From an uncultured Candidatus Altimarinota bacterium (lineage in GTDB: Bacteria > Patescibacteriota > Gracilibacteria > BD1-5 > UBA6164): 16,016 nt of DNA. The stretch is from assembly GCA_938015605.1 (NCBI GenBank), contig CALLPO010000105.1, positions 1 to 16,016 of the forward strand. Direction: 5' to 3'. Below the pieces are notes generated by a model, which saw only the letters and a list, made by a program, of their open reading frames with translations, had not been told where the DNA came from and made no database searches. The position numbers and the translations under genes are program-made. Positions 8,591-15,486 of this stretch are shown piece by piece. The first letter of the stretch is position 1; every line of letters starts with the position of its first letter.

Positions 8591-10030
8591 ATGACAATAA
8601 AATACGAAAAAACTATAGGTTTAGAAGTTCATGTAAGAATTAAATCAGCAACAAAAATGTTTTGTAGTTGTAAAAATGCAGTAGCTCTAGCTTGAGAACC
8701 AAATATTAATATATGTCCTATATGTAGTGGTTTTCCAGGTATGCTTCCAGCACTTAATGAAGAAGTTGTAAGACTTGGATTAATTGGTGGTATGATGATG
8801 TGATGTGAAGTAAACCAAATCTCTAACTTTGATAGAAAATCATACTATTATCCTGATTCACCAAATGCTTTTCAAATCACCCAACTGTACAACCCAATTG
8901 TGGGAAAATGAAGTGTAAAAGCTTTAGTTAATGGAGAAGAAAAAGAATTTTGAATTCATCATATGCACTTAGAAAATGATGCTTGAAAACTGACACATGT
9001 TTGATCTAAAACTCTAATAGATTTTAATAGAGCAGGTTCACCACTTATGGAAATAGTAACTGACCCAGTTTTTACTAATGAAGAAGATGCTGTTGAATTT
9101 CTGAGAGAAGTTCAAAAACTTATGAGAGCTGCTTGAGTAAGTGATGCCGATATGGATAAAGGTCAAATGAGATGTGATGTAAATCTATCAATTAGACCAG
9201 AAGGACAAGAAGAATTTTGAATGAGAACAGAACACAAGAATGTAAATTCATTCTGAGCAGTTACTAGAGTGATTAAATCAGAATACAAAAGACAACTAAA
9301 AATTATAGAAGCTTGAGGTGAAATTGATCAAGAAACAAGATGATGGGATGATGATACTGGAACTTCAACAAGTCAAAGAACAAAGGAAAATGCTATGGAT
9401 TATAGATACTTCCCAGAACCAGACTTACTTCCATTAGAGTTATCTGATGAATTCATTGAAGAAGCTAAAAAATCTTTAGTAGAACTTCCAATAGATAGAA
9501 GAATTAGGTATCTGAATGATCATAAATTACAAGAAGATGATGCAAGATTATTAACAGCTGATTATGAACTTTCTAATTATTTTGAGAAACTCTTTGAAAT
9601 AACTAAAGATGCAAAAAAATCATGTAGTTATATTACAACAATTCTCCTAGCTCTTATAAAAGATTCAGAAGATGAAATTAAAATCACAGATCTTAAATTT
9701 CAACCTGAAGAAATAGCAACTGTTATAAATCTAGTAAACAAAGATGAACTTAGTTCAACTAACTCTAAGCTTGTAATAGAAGAATTATTCAACAATGGGT
9801 GAAATGCTGACGAAATAGTTGATGCTAAGAATCTGAGACAAAAAAATGATACTGCAGCACTAGAGACAATAGTAGATGAAGTTATTGCAAACAACACTAA
9901 ACAAGTTGTTGATTACAAATGATGAAATGAAAATATATTTTGATTTTTTGTATGACAATGTATGAAGGCAAGTAGAGGACAATGAAATCCAAAACTATTC
10001 AATGAAATTCTCAAGAAAAAACTTGGATAA
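8591..10030 (+). CDS. gatB: Aspartyl/glutamyl-tRNA(Asn/Gln) amidotransferase subunit B
   Basis: 479 residues from ATG 8591 to TAA 10028-10030, the normal GatB length. The N-terminus IGLEVHVRIKSATKMFCSC and the following NICPICSGFPGMLPALN form the GatB signature and its zinc-binding Cys pairs. Further family blocks are YYYPDSPNAFQITQLYNPI, HLENDAGKLTHV, IDFNRAGSPLMEIVTDPV, MRCDVNLSIRP, RTEHKNVNSF and MDYRYFPEPDLLPLEL. The C-terminal GatB/YqeY tail (about residues 325-479) ends in VGQCMKASRGQGNPKLFNEIL. GatB binds mischarged Glu-tRNA(Gln) or Asp-tRNA(Asn) and activates it for amidation with ammonia from GatA. gatA and gatC are not in the window; gatB stands alone with its own promoter and terminator. 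TGA is read as Gly repeatedly, including GQG and GKG sites. Confidence 0.97.
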
Positions 10031-10038
10031 TTATTATG

Positions 10039-10072
10039 AAAAACTAGATTGTAAAATAATCTAGTTTTTTTA
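10039..10072 (+). terminator. Intrinsic terminator after gatB
   Basis: AAAAACTAGATT (10039-10050) pairs with AATCTAGTTTTT (10058-10069) around a 7-nt loop, followed by a T-run. It begins 8 nt after the gatB stop. Confidence 0.88.
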
Positions 10073-10082
10073 TGTCTCTTTT

Positions 10083-10111
10083 TTGCAGCAGAAGTAAATA
10101 TATGATATTAT
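10083..10111 (+). promoter_or_regulatory. Candidate promoter for the VirB6-like gene
   Basis: TTGCAG (10083-10088), a 17-bp spacer and TATTAT (10106-10111) lie 34 bp before the ATG at 10146. Confidence 0.5.
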
Positions 10112-10145
10112 CTTTTTATATATAAGAAATCTAACCAAAGGACAG

Positions 10146-12377
10146 ATGATTCTATCAAAAATAAAGGAGTTCTATACAAGCCATAAAAAAACAATATTTT
10201 ATGCTTTTGTTTTTTGATTTATAGTGTTAAATTCTTGAGATGTTGCATTTGCTGAGGACTCTAAAGAAGATGGAATTATAAAAGCTGTAGACTATTTCTT
10301 AGCAATAGTATCAACGCTACTTTGAACACTTACATGATTAATATCACTTTTATTAAATCCAGGTTGGGTTAATTGAACTATTTTTTGATTTGAAACATAT
10401 TTGAAAGATATGTGGATAATGATATCAAATATAGTATATTTTATTTTTGCATTTGTTCTTATTACAATTGCATTTATGAATATTATTGGTAAATGACAAG
10501 ATGTTTGGGAGATGAGACAAGCACTACCTAAGTTTGTTATATGAGTTTTAATGGTTCCATTTTCTTGGTTTTTTGTTCAATTTATATTGTCTATTTCAGC
10601 AATGCTAACAGTTGCTGTTTTATGATTACCATATGAAACAATGCAAGGGAAAGATGCATTTAAATCATTTTCAACAAAAAATATCTGTGATACATATGTA
10701 TTAGACTTAAATGCAAGTTGAGATACTAAAAATACTGTTGGTGCTTGAACTGATAGTGCAGTTAAAGCTGAATGTACAAAAAATTGAGGTAAAATGCAGC
10801 CAATATCCGATATTCTAAGTGGTAAAACTGTTGAATGAACAGCTTGAGCAGTCTATTGAATAATGAACATCTATACTTACCAAATCATGAAAATAGATCA
10901 AGTTAGAAAACTTTTTGATGATCAAATAACAGCAAAAGAAGGGATAAAGACATTCACAAGCTTAGCAATTAAAGTTATTTTTGATTTACTTTTCATAGTA
11001 GTATTTCTTATACTAATGGTAGCTTTATTTATGGCACTGTTTGCTAGGTGAACATGGCTTTGGATATATGCAATGTTTTCTCCTGTATTTGGTTTATTAT
11101 TCTTCTTTGGTAAAGCTAGGGATTGAGTTTGAGAACAAAAATTTTGAGTATGAGAATTTATTAAACTTGCACTTGTTCCTGTATATGTCTCTGCAGCTCT
11201 TGCTTTTTGATTGATATTTATATTTGTTGCCAGCAATTGATTAGAAGCTAAAACATGAGATTGAAAATCAATTTTTTGAGTAATTGAGGACAGTGAATGA
11301 AATAAAAATCCTTCTTTAGATGTTTGAGGTTTTAAATTAGTTGTAAAAGGTGAACATGCTGATAGTAAATGACCAGACAAAATTTGAGTAGATTCTGAAG
11401 ATTTGGTTGAAGCTCTACAATGATGATTATGAAAAATTATTCTACAACTTTTCTGATTAGCAATGCTTTGGATTGCATTAATGGCAGCACTAAAAAGTTC
11501 AGAAATTACTGGAAAAGTTGTCCAACCAATTGCTGACTTTGGTAAAAGTGTTTGATCACTTGTTGCTAAATCTCCTCAATATGCACCTATCATCCCAACA
11601 TGAAAATGATGAATGAGTGCTGCATGATTACAGAGTTTTTGAGGTTCAATAGAACAAAAATTTAGATGAGATGCTCAAACAAAAGGTAATAAATTTGCTG
11701 ATAGTATGTTTGGTGATCCAACAGAGCTAAAGAATTCTCTTAGAGAATTTAATGCTAAATTTGTTCCAAATCTCGCAAATGATACTAATAAAACCCATAT
11801 AAATGAGGTACTAATGGATTTAAAATTGGCAAAAAGTCAAGACTCCTTTGATGCAGCTGTTAATGCACTGATATCTAAAGGTGTGCTAAATAAAGAAGCT
11901 GTAAAAAAAGATGGTAAGATTATATATTGAAATAAAGGAGATAATAATTTATTATGAATGAGCATTCATAATTCAATGACCAGTGATTTTAAAAAACTAT
12001 ATGGTACTAATGCTGATGAAGTTAAAAAAGTACTTTGAAAAACATCAACTGGAAAAATATGAGAATCAACTCCTGCTAGTTCTGGTGAACAAGTAGCACC
12101 AGTGACTCCTGCTACTTGAGCAATAGCTCCTGTTTCAATGATGCTTAATTGAGAGAATAAGAGTTACAATATTTCTGTTACAAGTACATGATTTAAGTTA
12201 GATGGTGAATGAGATTGAAGTGATTTTAATTTAAATAATGTTATTAAGGATTGAGAAATTATTGATAAGACAAAATTAGAAACAATGCTTAAATCAAATG
12301 GTAGTAAAGAATGAGAATTAAAAGATATTATTGGTGTATTAGAAAAAAAATTAAAAGAAAAAATAGAGAAAAAATAA
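10146..12377 (+). CDS. Large multi-pass membrane protein, VirB6/TrbL-like (probable)
   Basis: 743 residues from ATG 10146 to TAA 12375-12377, with many TGA glycines. The start has a close AAAGGA Shine-Dalgarno. Residues 1-36 look like a signal peptide ending DVAFA. Hydrophobic helices follow at about 48-70, 92-115, 127-158, 276-300, 304-322, 339-362 and 431-450, with a large polar loop (about 165-270, including two Cys) between the fourth and fifth. The ARGTWLWIYAMFSPVFGLLFF block (301-321) resembles the conserved Arg/Trp-rich helix hairpin of VirB6/TrbL channel proteins of type IV secretion. The last 290 residues are soluble, with a Pro/Ala/Thr-rich stretch near 640-665. No other secretion gene is nearby, so the assignment rests on topology and this block. 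It could be another polytopic envelope protein. Confidence 0.6.
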
Positions 12378-12399
12378 ACCCAACAGGGTTTATTTTTTT
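12372..12399. terminator. Bidirectional terminator shared by two convergent genes
   Basis: AAATAAACCC (12372-12381) pairs perfectly with GGGTTTATTT (12386-12395) around the loop AACA, followed by further T. The hairpin contains the TAA of the plus-strand gene (12375-12377) and the TAA of the minus-strand gene (12390-12392), so the final codons of both genes form the stem. Confidence 0.88.
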
Positions 12400-13472
12400 G
12401 TTTTGAGGAACTCCTCAATCTCCATAATTTGAAGAGGTAGATACGTACTAGGTCTAATTCAGACTTCTTTAATAGAATCTACTAATAAATACTTAGTATA
12501 ATCTCAAGGAATCTTTAGAAGCTTCTTAGCTTCTTTTTTCACTTCATTCTTTTCAATATTATCACTTACATGAATAATAACGTTATCCCTTTTTTTATTA
12601 GTTGTAATGAAACTAAAATCAAAAGTTCAGTTCTTTCATGTGAGAATCTTATATCATTGTCTTTCGAGAAGTTGGAAGATATTGTTTTCATTTATGATAT
12701 TTTGTGAGAGTTGATTTGAAACTATGCTATTTCTTAGAAAAGTGTCTGTGAATAAATACTTAGCTTTTCAGGTTGATATCTTGTTAGTCTTTAGATCATA
12801 TCTAAATATTTTTTTAATAAGCTTAGAATCAAGTATATAGTTAATGTACTCTATAAGAGTGATTTGAGAAATCTTGCTCCCTTGTTTTGTAAGAATTTTG
12901 TGAATCTCTCTTACTGAAATAAGTTCATGACTTTGTGCTATTACTTTTAGTGTATGATCTAAAAGAGGAAAATTTTTAAGCTTTTGTTTGATATAAATAT
13001 CTTGAGTGATAATTTTATGAGCGAACAGATCTGGATTATTTTGATATGAATGACTGTCTGGAAGAATTTCAATTTCTTTTACTCACTTAATATGAAGAGC
13101 ATTTCCAATAAGAATGATTTTGTTTCATTTTTTGAATTCTGAGTGAATGAAATCTTCTGCTTTATCTATATGACTAATATCTTCTAGAATAATAATTTTC
13201 TGACTTTCATATATTTTTGAAAGTTCTTTTTGTGAAGTAATTGAATGAGTAATGTCTACTTCACCATTATAATAGAAAAAGTTACTATCCATCTTTGTTT
13301 TTAAAATCATTCCTTTTACAACTCAAAGCTTATTAGAACCAATAAGTCATGAAACAATTATTATTCACTTTTTGTTTAAGTGTGATACTATTTTTTTTAG
13401 AATAGCTTTATCTGATATAACAATTTCTGCATTATTGAAGTGATTTTCTAGGTTTTGTATTAATTTATTCAT
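12390..13472 (-). CDS. Diverged AAA_14/DUF4143-type ATPase with degenerate P-loop
   Basis: Read on the minus strand with TGA as Gly, this is 360 residues from ATG (13470-13472) to TAA (12390-12392). The order matches the AAA_14-DUF4143 family: a P-loop-like site IIIVSGLIGSNKLG (residues 37-50), a Walker B-like IIILEDISHID (93-103), the following KGNKIILIGNALHIKG strand, a middle helical winged-helix-like region (about 165-255) ending in KAKYLFTDTFLRNS, and a C-terminal domain with LERQGYKILTG. Family members normally have GxxxxGK[ST]; here Asn47 replaces the second Gly and Leu49 replaces Ser/Thr. The C-terminal nuclease-like motif, usually ending EVK, reads IIHVSD. ATPase and nuclease activity may therefore be lost. 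Family function is poorly known, and some members accompany toxin-antitoxin or mobile regions. It is divergent from leuA. Confidence 0.72.
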
Positions 13473-13509
13473 TTTTTGTATATATTAGTTTCACTATAAT
13501 ATTAGAAAT

Positions 13510-13537
13510 ACTATAAGACTTATATTAAATATTACAA
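13510..13537 (-). promoter_or_regulatory. Candidate promoter for the AAA_14-like gene
   Basis: On the minus strand TTGTAA (13532-13537) is followed after 16 bp by TATAGT (13510-13515), about 38 bp before the ATG. It is divergent from the leuA leader. Confidence 0.4.
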
Positions 13538-13579
13538 CACTTTTTATTTAAAAGTAAAGATTATTGAGATAAAAATATT

Positions 13580-13613
13580 TTGACAAAAAATTCAAAAGTA
13601 TTAAATTGATAAT
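13580..13613 (+). promoter_or_regulatory. Candidate promoter region for the leuA leader transcript
   Basis: A consensus TTGACA (13580-13585) lies upstream of the first leader peptide. Possible -10 elements are TTAAAT (13601-13606, 15-bp spacer) and GATAAT (13608-13613, 22-bp spacer); neither is ideal. A start near 13612-13620 would place the leader ATG about 20 nt into the RNA, as expected for attenuators. Confidence 0.4.
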
Positions 13614-13634
13614 AATAATTACATAAAAATAATT

Positions 13635-13685
13635 ATGAGAAATATATTTACAATATCTTTATTACTGCTTTTAGGAAACACCTAA
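13635..13685 (+). CDS. Leucine-rich leader peptide 1 of the leuA attenuator
   Basis: A 16-residue ORF, MRNIFTISLLLLLGNT, ends at TAA 13683-13685. Residues 9-13 are five consecutive Leu codons (TTA TTA CTG CTT TTA). The stop codon lies inside attenuator segment 2. A ribosome stalled at the Leu codons would cover segment 1 (13668-13675) and leave segment 2 free; one reaching the stop would cover both. This is the layout of amino-acid leader peptides such as LeuL, and the first downstream full-length gene is leuA. No good Shine-Dalgarno is visible. Leader 2 at 13772 has the same length and the same Leu run. Confidence 0.82.
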   Translation: MRNIFTISLLLLLGNT

Positions 13686-13758
13686 GGGTTTATTTAGATT
13701 GGAAAATATTTTTTCATCAAAGCTCTTAGGTATTAATACCTAGGGGCTTTTTAATTTT
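13668..13758 (+). promoter_or_regulatory. Leucine attenuator 1 (mutually exclusive RNA stems)
   Basis: Four segments are visible. Segment 1 (13668-13675, CTTTTAGG) pairs with segment 2 (13681-13688, CCTAAGGG), 8 bp including two G-T pairs. Segment 2 extended to 13680-13691 also pairs with segment 3 (13720-13731) over 12 bp as the antiterminator. Segment 3 (13719-13732) pairs with segment 4 (13737-13750) over 14 bp as a terminator followed by T-rich sequence. Stalling at the Leu codons should block segment 1 and allow 2:3 pairing and read-through. Ample charged tRNA-Leu should favour the terminator. Confidence 0.85.
13719..13758 (+). terminator. Attenuator 1 terminator hairpin
   Basis: Stem 13719-13732 with 13737-13750 around the loop TTAA, all positions paired with two G-T pairs, then T-rich sequence to 13758. 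It lies 33 nt after the leader 1 stop and before leader 2. Confidence 0.88.
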
Positions 13759-13771
13759 TAAACATAAAACT

Positions 13772-13822
13772 ATGCAAAATATGAACAATACATCTTTATT
13801 ACTGCTGTTAGGAAAATCCTAA
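13772..13822 (+). CDS. Leucine-rich leader peptide 2 of the leuA attenuator
   Basis: A second 16-residue ORF, MQNMNNTSLLLLLGKS, ends at TAA 13820-13822. Again residues 9-13 are five Leu codons (TTA TTA CTG CTG TTA), preceded by Ser and followed by Gly. The N-terminal residues differ from leader 1 while SLLLLLG is kept. The stop codon overlaps segment 2 of attenuator 2. An internal ATG at 13781 could serve as an alternative start. Confidence 0.82.
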   Translation: MQNMNNTSLLLLLGKS

Positions 13823-13894
13823 GAGAATATTTTAGATACAAATAAAATATAAAACTACAACTCTTAGGAAAAATATACTTTCTAGGGGTTTTTT
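13808..13894 (+). promoter_or_regulatory. Leucine attenuator 2 (mutually exclusive RNA stems)
   Basis: Segment 1 TTAGG (13808-13812) pairs with segment 2 CCTAA (13818-13822). Segment 2 extended (13817-13825, TCCTAAGAG) pairs perfectly with segment 3 (13861-13869, CTCTTAGGA), 9 bp, as the antiterminator. Segment 3 (13859-13870) pairs with segment 4 (13879-13890) as a terminator followed by T-rich sequence. The design repeats attenuator 1, so a transcript must pass both terminators to reach leuA at 13913. Confidence 0.83.
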
Positions 13895-13896
13895 AA
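13859..13896 (+). terminator. Attenuator 2 terminator hairpin
   Basis: Stem 13859-13870 with 13879-13890, including several G-T pairs, around an 8-nt loop and ending in a T-run (13889-13894). It lies 19 nt before the leuA ATG. Confidence 0.8.
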
Positions 13897-13912
13897 TACT
13901 TAAAAATAAATT

Positions 13913-15280
13913 ATGAATACATGAATACAACAATGAATGAATGAAGTTTTGCCATGGGTAAATGATAATAATAAAATTCCATGAGTAATTCTTGCAGATG
14001 TAACATCAAGAGATTGACTTCAATCACTACCTTGGTGGAATTATTGGACGAAGGAGCAAAGATGAGAACTCTCTAAACTACTTTCTGATTTTTGAATGCA
14101 TCATATTGAACTATGATTTCCTTCAATGAAGTGAGATCCAGAATATGAAGCAGTAAAATATGCTGCTAATGAAGTGGGGGAGAGAGAATCCGTGGTAATG
14201 TGATTAGCCCGCCTTGTTGAATCAGATATTGCTAACACAATAAATGCGCTAGATTGAGCAAAATATAAATGAGTTCATACTTTTATTGGAACCTCTCCAG
14301 AGCACTTATCAACCTTTAGTTTTTGAACAGATGATATTTTAAAAAATATTACAGCAAGAGTATCTCAAATCAGAGAGGCTTGATATATTGCTCAGTTTTC
14401 TGCAGAAGATGCAACAAGAACGGATCATGATTTCTTAATTGAAGTGTATGAAAAGGCATTAGCTGCAGGTGCACAAATACTAAATATTCCTGATACAGCA
14501 TGAGTATATGATTCTCAACAATATAATAATTTAATGCAGCACATGTATAGTAGATTTCCAAATACAGTTATTTCAACCCATACTCATAATGATAAATCAC
14601 AAGCAGAGCAGAGTGCATTAATTACTGCTTCAAATTGATTTGCTCAAAGGATTGAGTGAACAGTTTTTTGAATATGAGAAAGAGCATGAAATGCAGATGT
14701 TATGATATTAGTATCAGTTATTATGCAAGATCCAGCATATAGCCATTTATCTAAAGAGTTATTGAAAAACCCTGAAAAATTTATTGAAATACTAGAATAT
14801 ATGACAGAAATTAGTTGAATACATGCAAGACCAGTTTCCCCTTGATATTGACATGAAGCTATTGTAAATAGATCATGAGTTCATCAAGCAAAAATGGCAA
14901 AGTTAAAAGAAAGTTATGTAGCATATCCTTGAACTATATTTTGATTAGATAATAGGCCAGAAATTGAAATTTCAGCACTTTCAGGTAAAGGATGAGTTAT
15001 AGCAATTTATGAAAATTTTTGAATTAAATTGAATAATGAACAATCAACTGTTCTTACAAAAGTATTGAGACAAATATTAAGCCCAGATACAAACCCTCAT
15101 GAAATTCATGCAATTTGTCCAAAACTTTCTGAGGACTTTCTATATCAATTATGACTGAGTATCAATATTATTAGAACAGAAGCAAGAACGTTGAAAAATA
15201 CTAAGGAAAACCTTATTAAGTGGAATGAAGAAACTGATAGTATTATTAAAAAAATCTATGAGGAATTATATTGAGAATAA
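13913..15280 (+). CDS. leuA: 2-isopropylmalate synthase, short form without the regulatory domain
   Basis: 455 residues from ATG 13913 to TAA 15278-15280. LeuA condenses 2-oxoisovalerate with acetyl-CoA in the first committed step of leucine synthesis. The TIM-barrel motifs are present: LADVTSRDGLQS (Arg33, Asp34), GLARL, HTFIGTSPEHL, FSAEDATRTDHDFL, ILNIPDTAGVYD, the metal-binding HTHND (His223, His225) and GTVFGIGERAGNAD (about 245-258). A linker block ARPVSPGYGHEAIVNRSGVHQAKM follows. The protein then ends about 60-100 residues short of typical LeuA, so the C-terminal leucine-binding domain appears absent. Two Leu attenuators directly upstream support a leucine role independently. Homocitrate or citramalate synthase is an alternative within the family. 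leuB, leuC and leuD are not in the window. TGA is read as Gly many times. Confidence 0.88.
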
Positions 15281-15341
15281 ATTAATTATCTTTACAAAAT
15301 TCTAAAAATGAATAAACTCAGTTTTAGTTAATAAACATATT

Positions 15342-15401
15342 TTTTGCTAGAGAGAGTTATGGAAAGCTTTCAAGAAAAATTTGAATATTATAAAAGCAAA
15401 A
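15342..15401 (+). other. Putative short stem I region of the T-box-like leader
   Basis: TTTTGCT (15342-15348) pairs perfectly with AGCAAAA (15395-15401), closing a domain of about 60 nt. Its 5' side reads AGAGAGAGTTA, like the purine-rich strand of T-box specifier loops. Inside, TTCAA (15369-15373) can pair with TTGAA (15381-15385). The 3' side TATTATAAA would hold a specifier codon (UAU, AUU, UUA or AUA), but I cannot fix it. It is much smaller than a classical stem I. Confidence 0.4.
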
Positions 15402-15403
15402 CA

Positions 15404-15435
15404 ATTGAGTGGAACCGTCTAACTAAGACCTCAAT
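15404..15435 (+). promoter_or_regulatory. T-box-type antiterminator
   Basis: Helix A1 is ATTGAG (15404-15409) with CTCAAT (15430-15435). It is followed by the 7-nt bulge TGGAACC (15410-15416) and helix A2, GTCT (15417-15420) with AGAC (15426-15429). This is the exact order of the T-box antiterminator (A1, UGGNACC bulge, A2). The bulge TGGA would pair with a tRNA acceptor end UCCA, implying a tRNA with U73, such as Gly, Cys or Thr tRNAs in many bacteria. The 3' A1 strand is reused by the terminator. Confidence 0.7.
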
Positions 15436-15475
15436 AATTTATAAAATATTTTTTATAAATTATTGGGGATTTTTA
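15429..15475 (+). terminator. T-box-associated terminator hairpin
   Basis: 15429-15445 (CCTCAATAATTTATAAA) pairs with 15452-15468 (TTTATAAATTATTGGGG) over 17 bp with one T-G pair, followed by ATTTTTA. Its 5' arm contains the CTCAA needed for antiterminator helix A1, so the two structures exclude each other. Confidence 0.85.
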
Positions 15476-15486
15476 ATGTAAGAATT

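Larger units (their letters stand above)
13635..13908 (+). repeat. Tandem duplication of a 137-bp attenuator unit
   Basis: Unit 1 (13635-13771) and unit 2 (13772-13908) have the same period from leader ATG to leader ATG. They share the stretch TCTTTATTACTGCT at the Leu codons, then TTAGGAAA, CCTAAG, CTCTTAGG and CTAGGGG in the same order and spacing. The spacer sequences have diverged strongly while the pairing segments are kept. Confidence 0.8.
15359..15481 (+). other. Small ORF overlapping the T-box-like leader (status uncertain)
   Basis: ATG 15359 to TAA 15479-15481 gives 40 residues starting MESFQEKFEYYKSKTIEWNR, with a GAGAG Shine-Dalgarno-like stretch 2 nt before the ATG. The frame runs through the whole antiterminator and terminator. 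It could be a leader peptide or chance. No amino-acid run like that of the leu leaders is present. Confidence 0.3.

Noticed and set aside
10922..11380. Minus-strand ORF of 152 codons inside the VirB6-like gene
   Set aside because: The plus-strand frame encodes clear transmembrane helices with a Shine-Dalgarno and promoter. The antisense frame has low-complexity composition and no recognisable motif.
13473..13634. AT-rich stretch that could be a replication origin
   Set aside because: No DnaA-box cluster or iterons were seen. Promoters for the two divergent units account for it.
13635..13908. Reading the leuA leader repeats as a CRISPR-like or mobile repeat
   Set aside because: There are only two copies, with diverged spacers and conserved stems. 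Leader peptides and terminators explain the conserved parts.
15291..15343. Promoter for the T-box-like leader (TTTACA at 15291)
   Set aside because: No -10 element at suitable spacing stood out, so it was not listed as a feature. The leader could also be read through from leuA.
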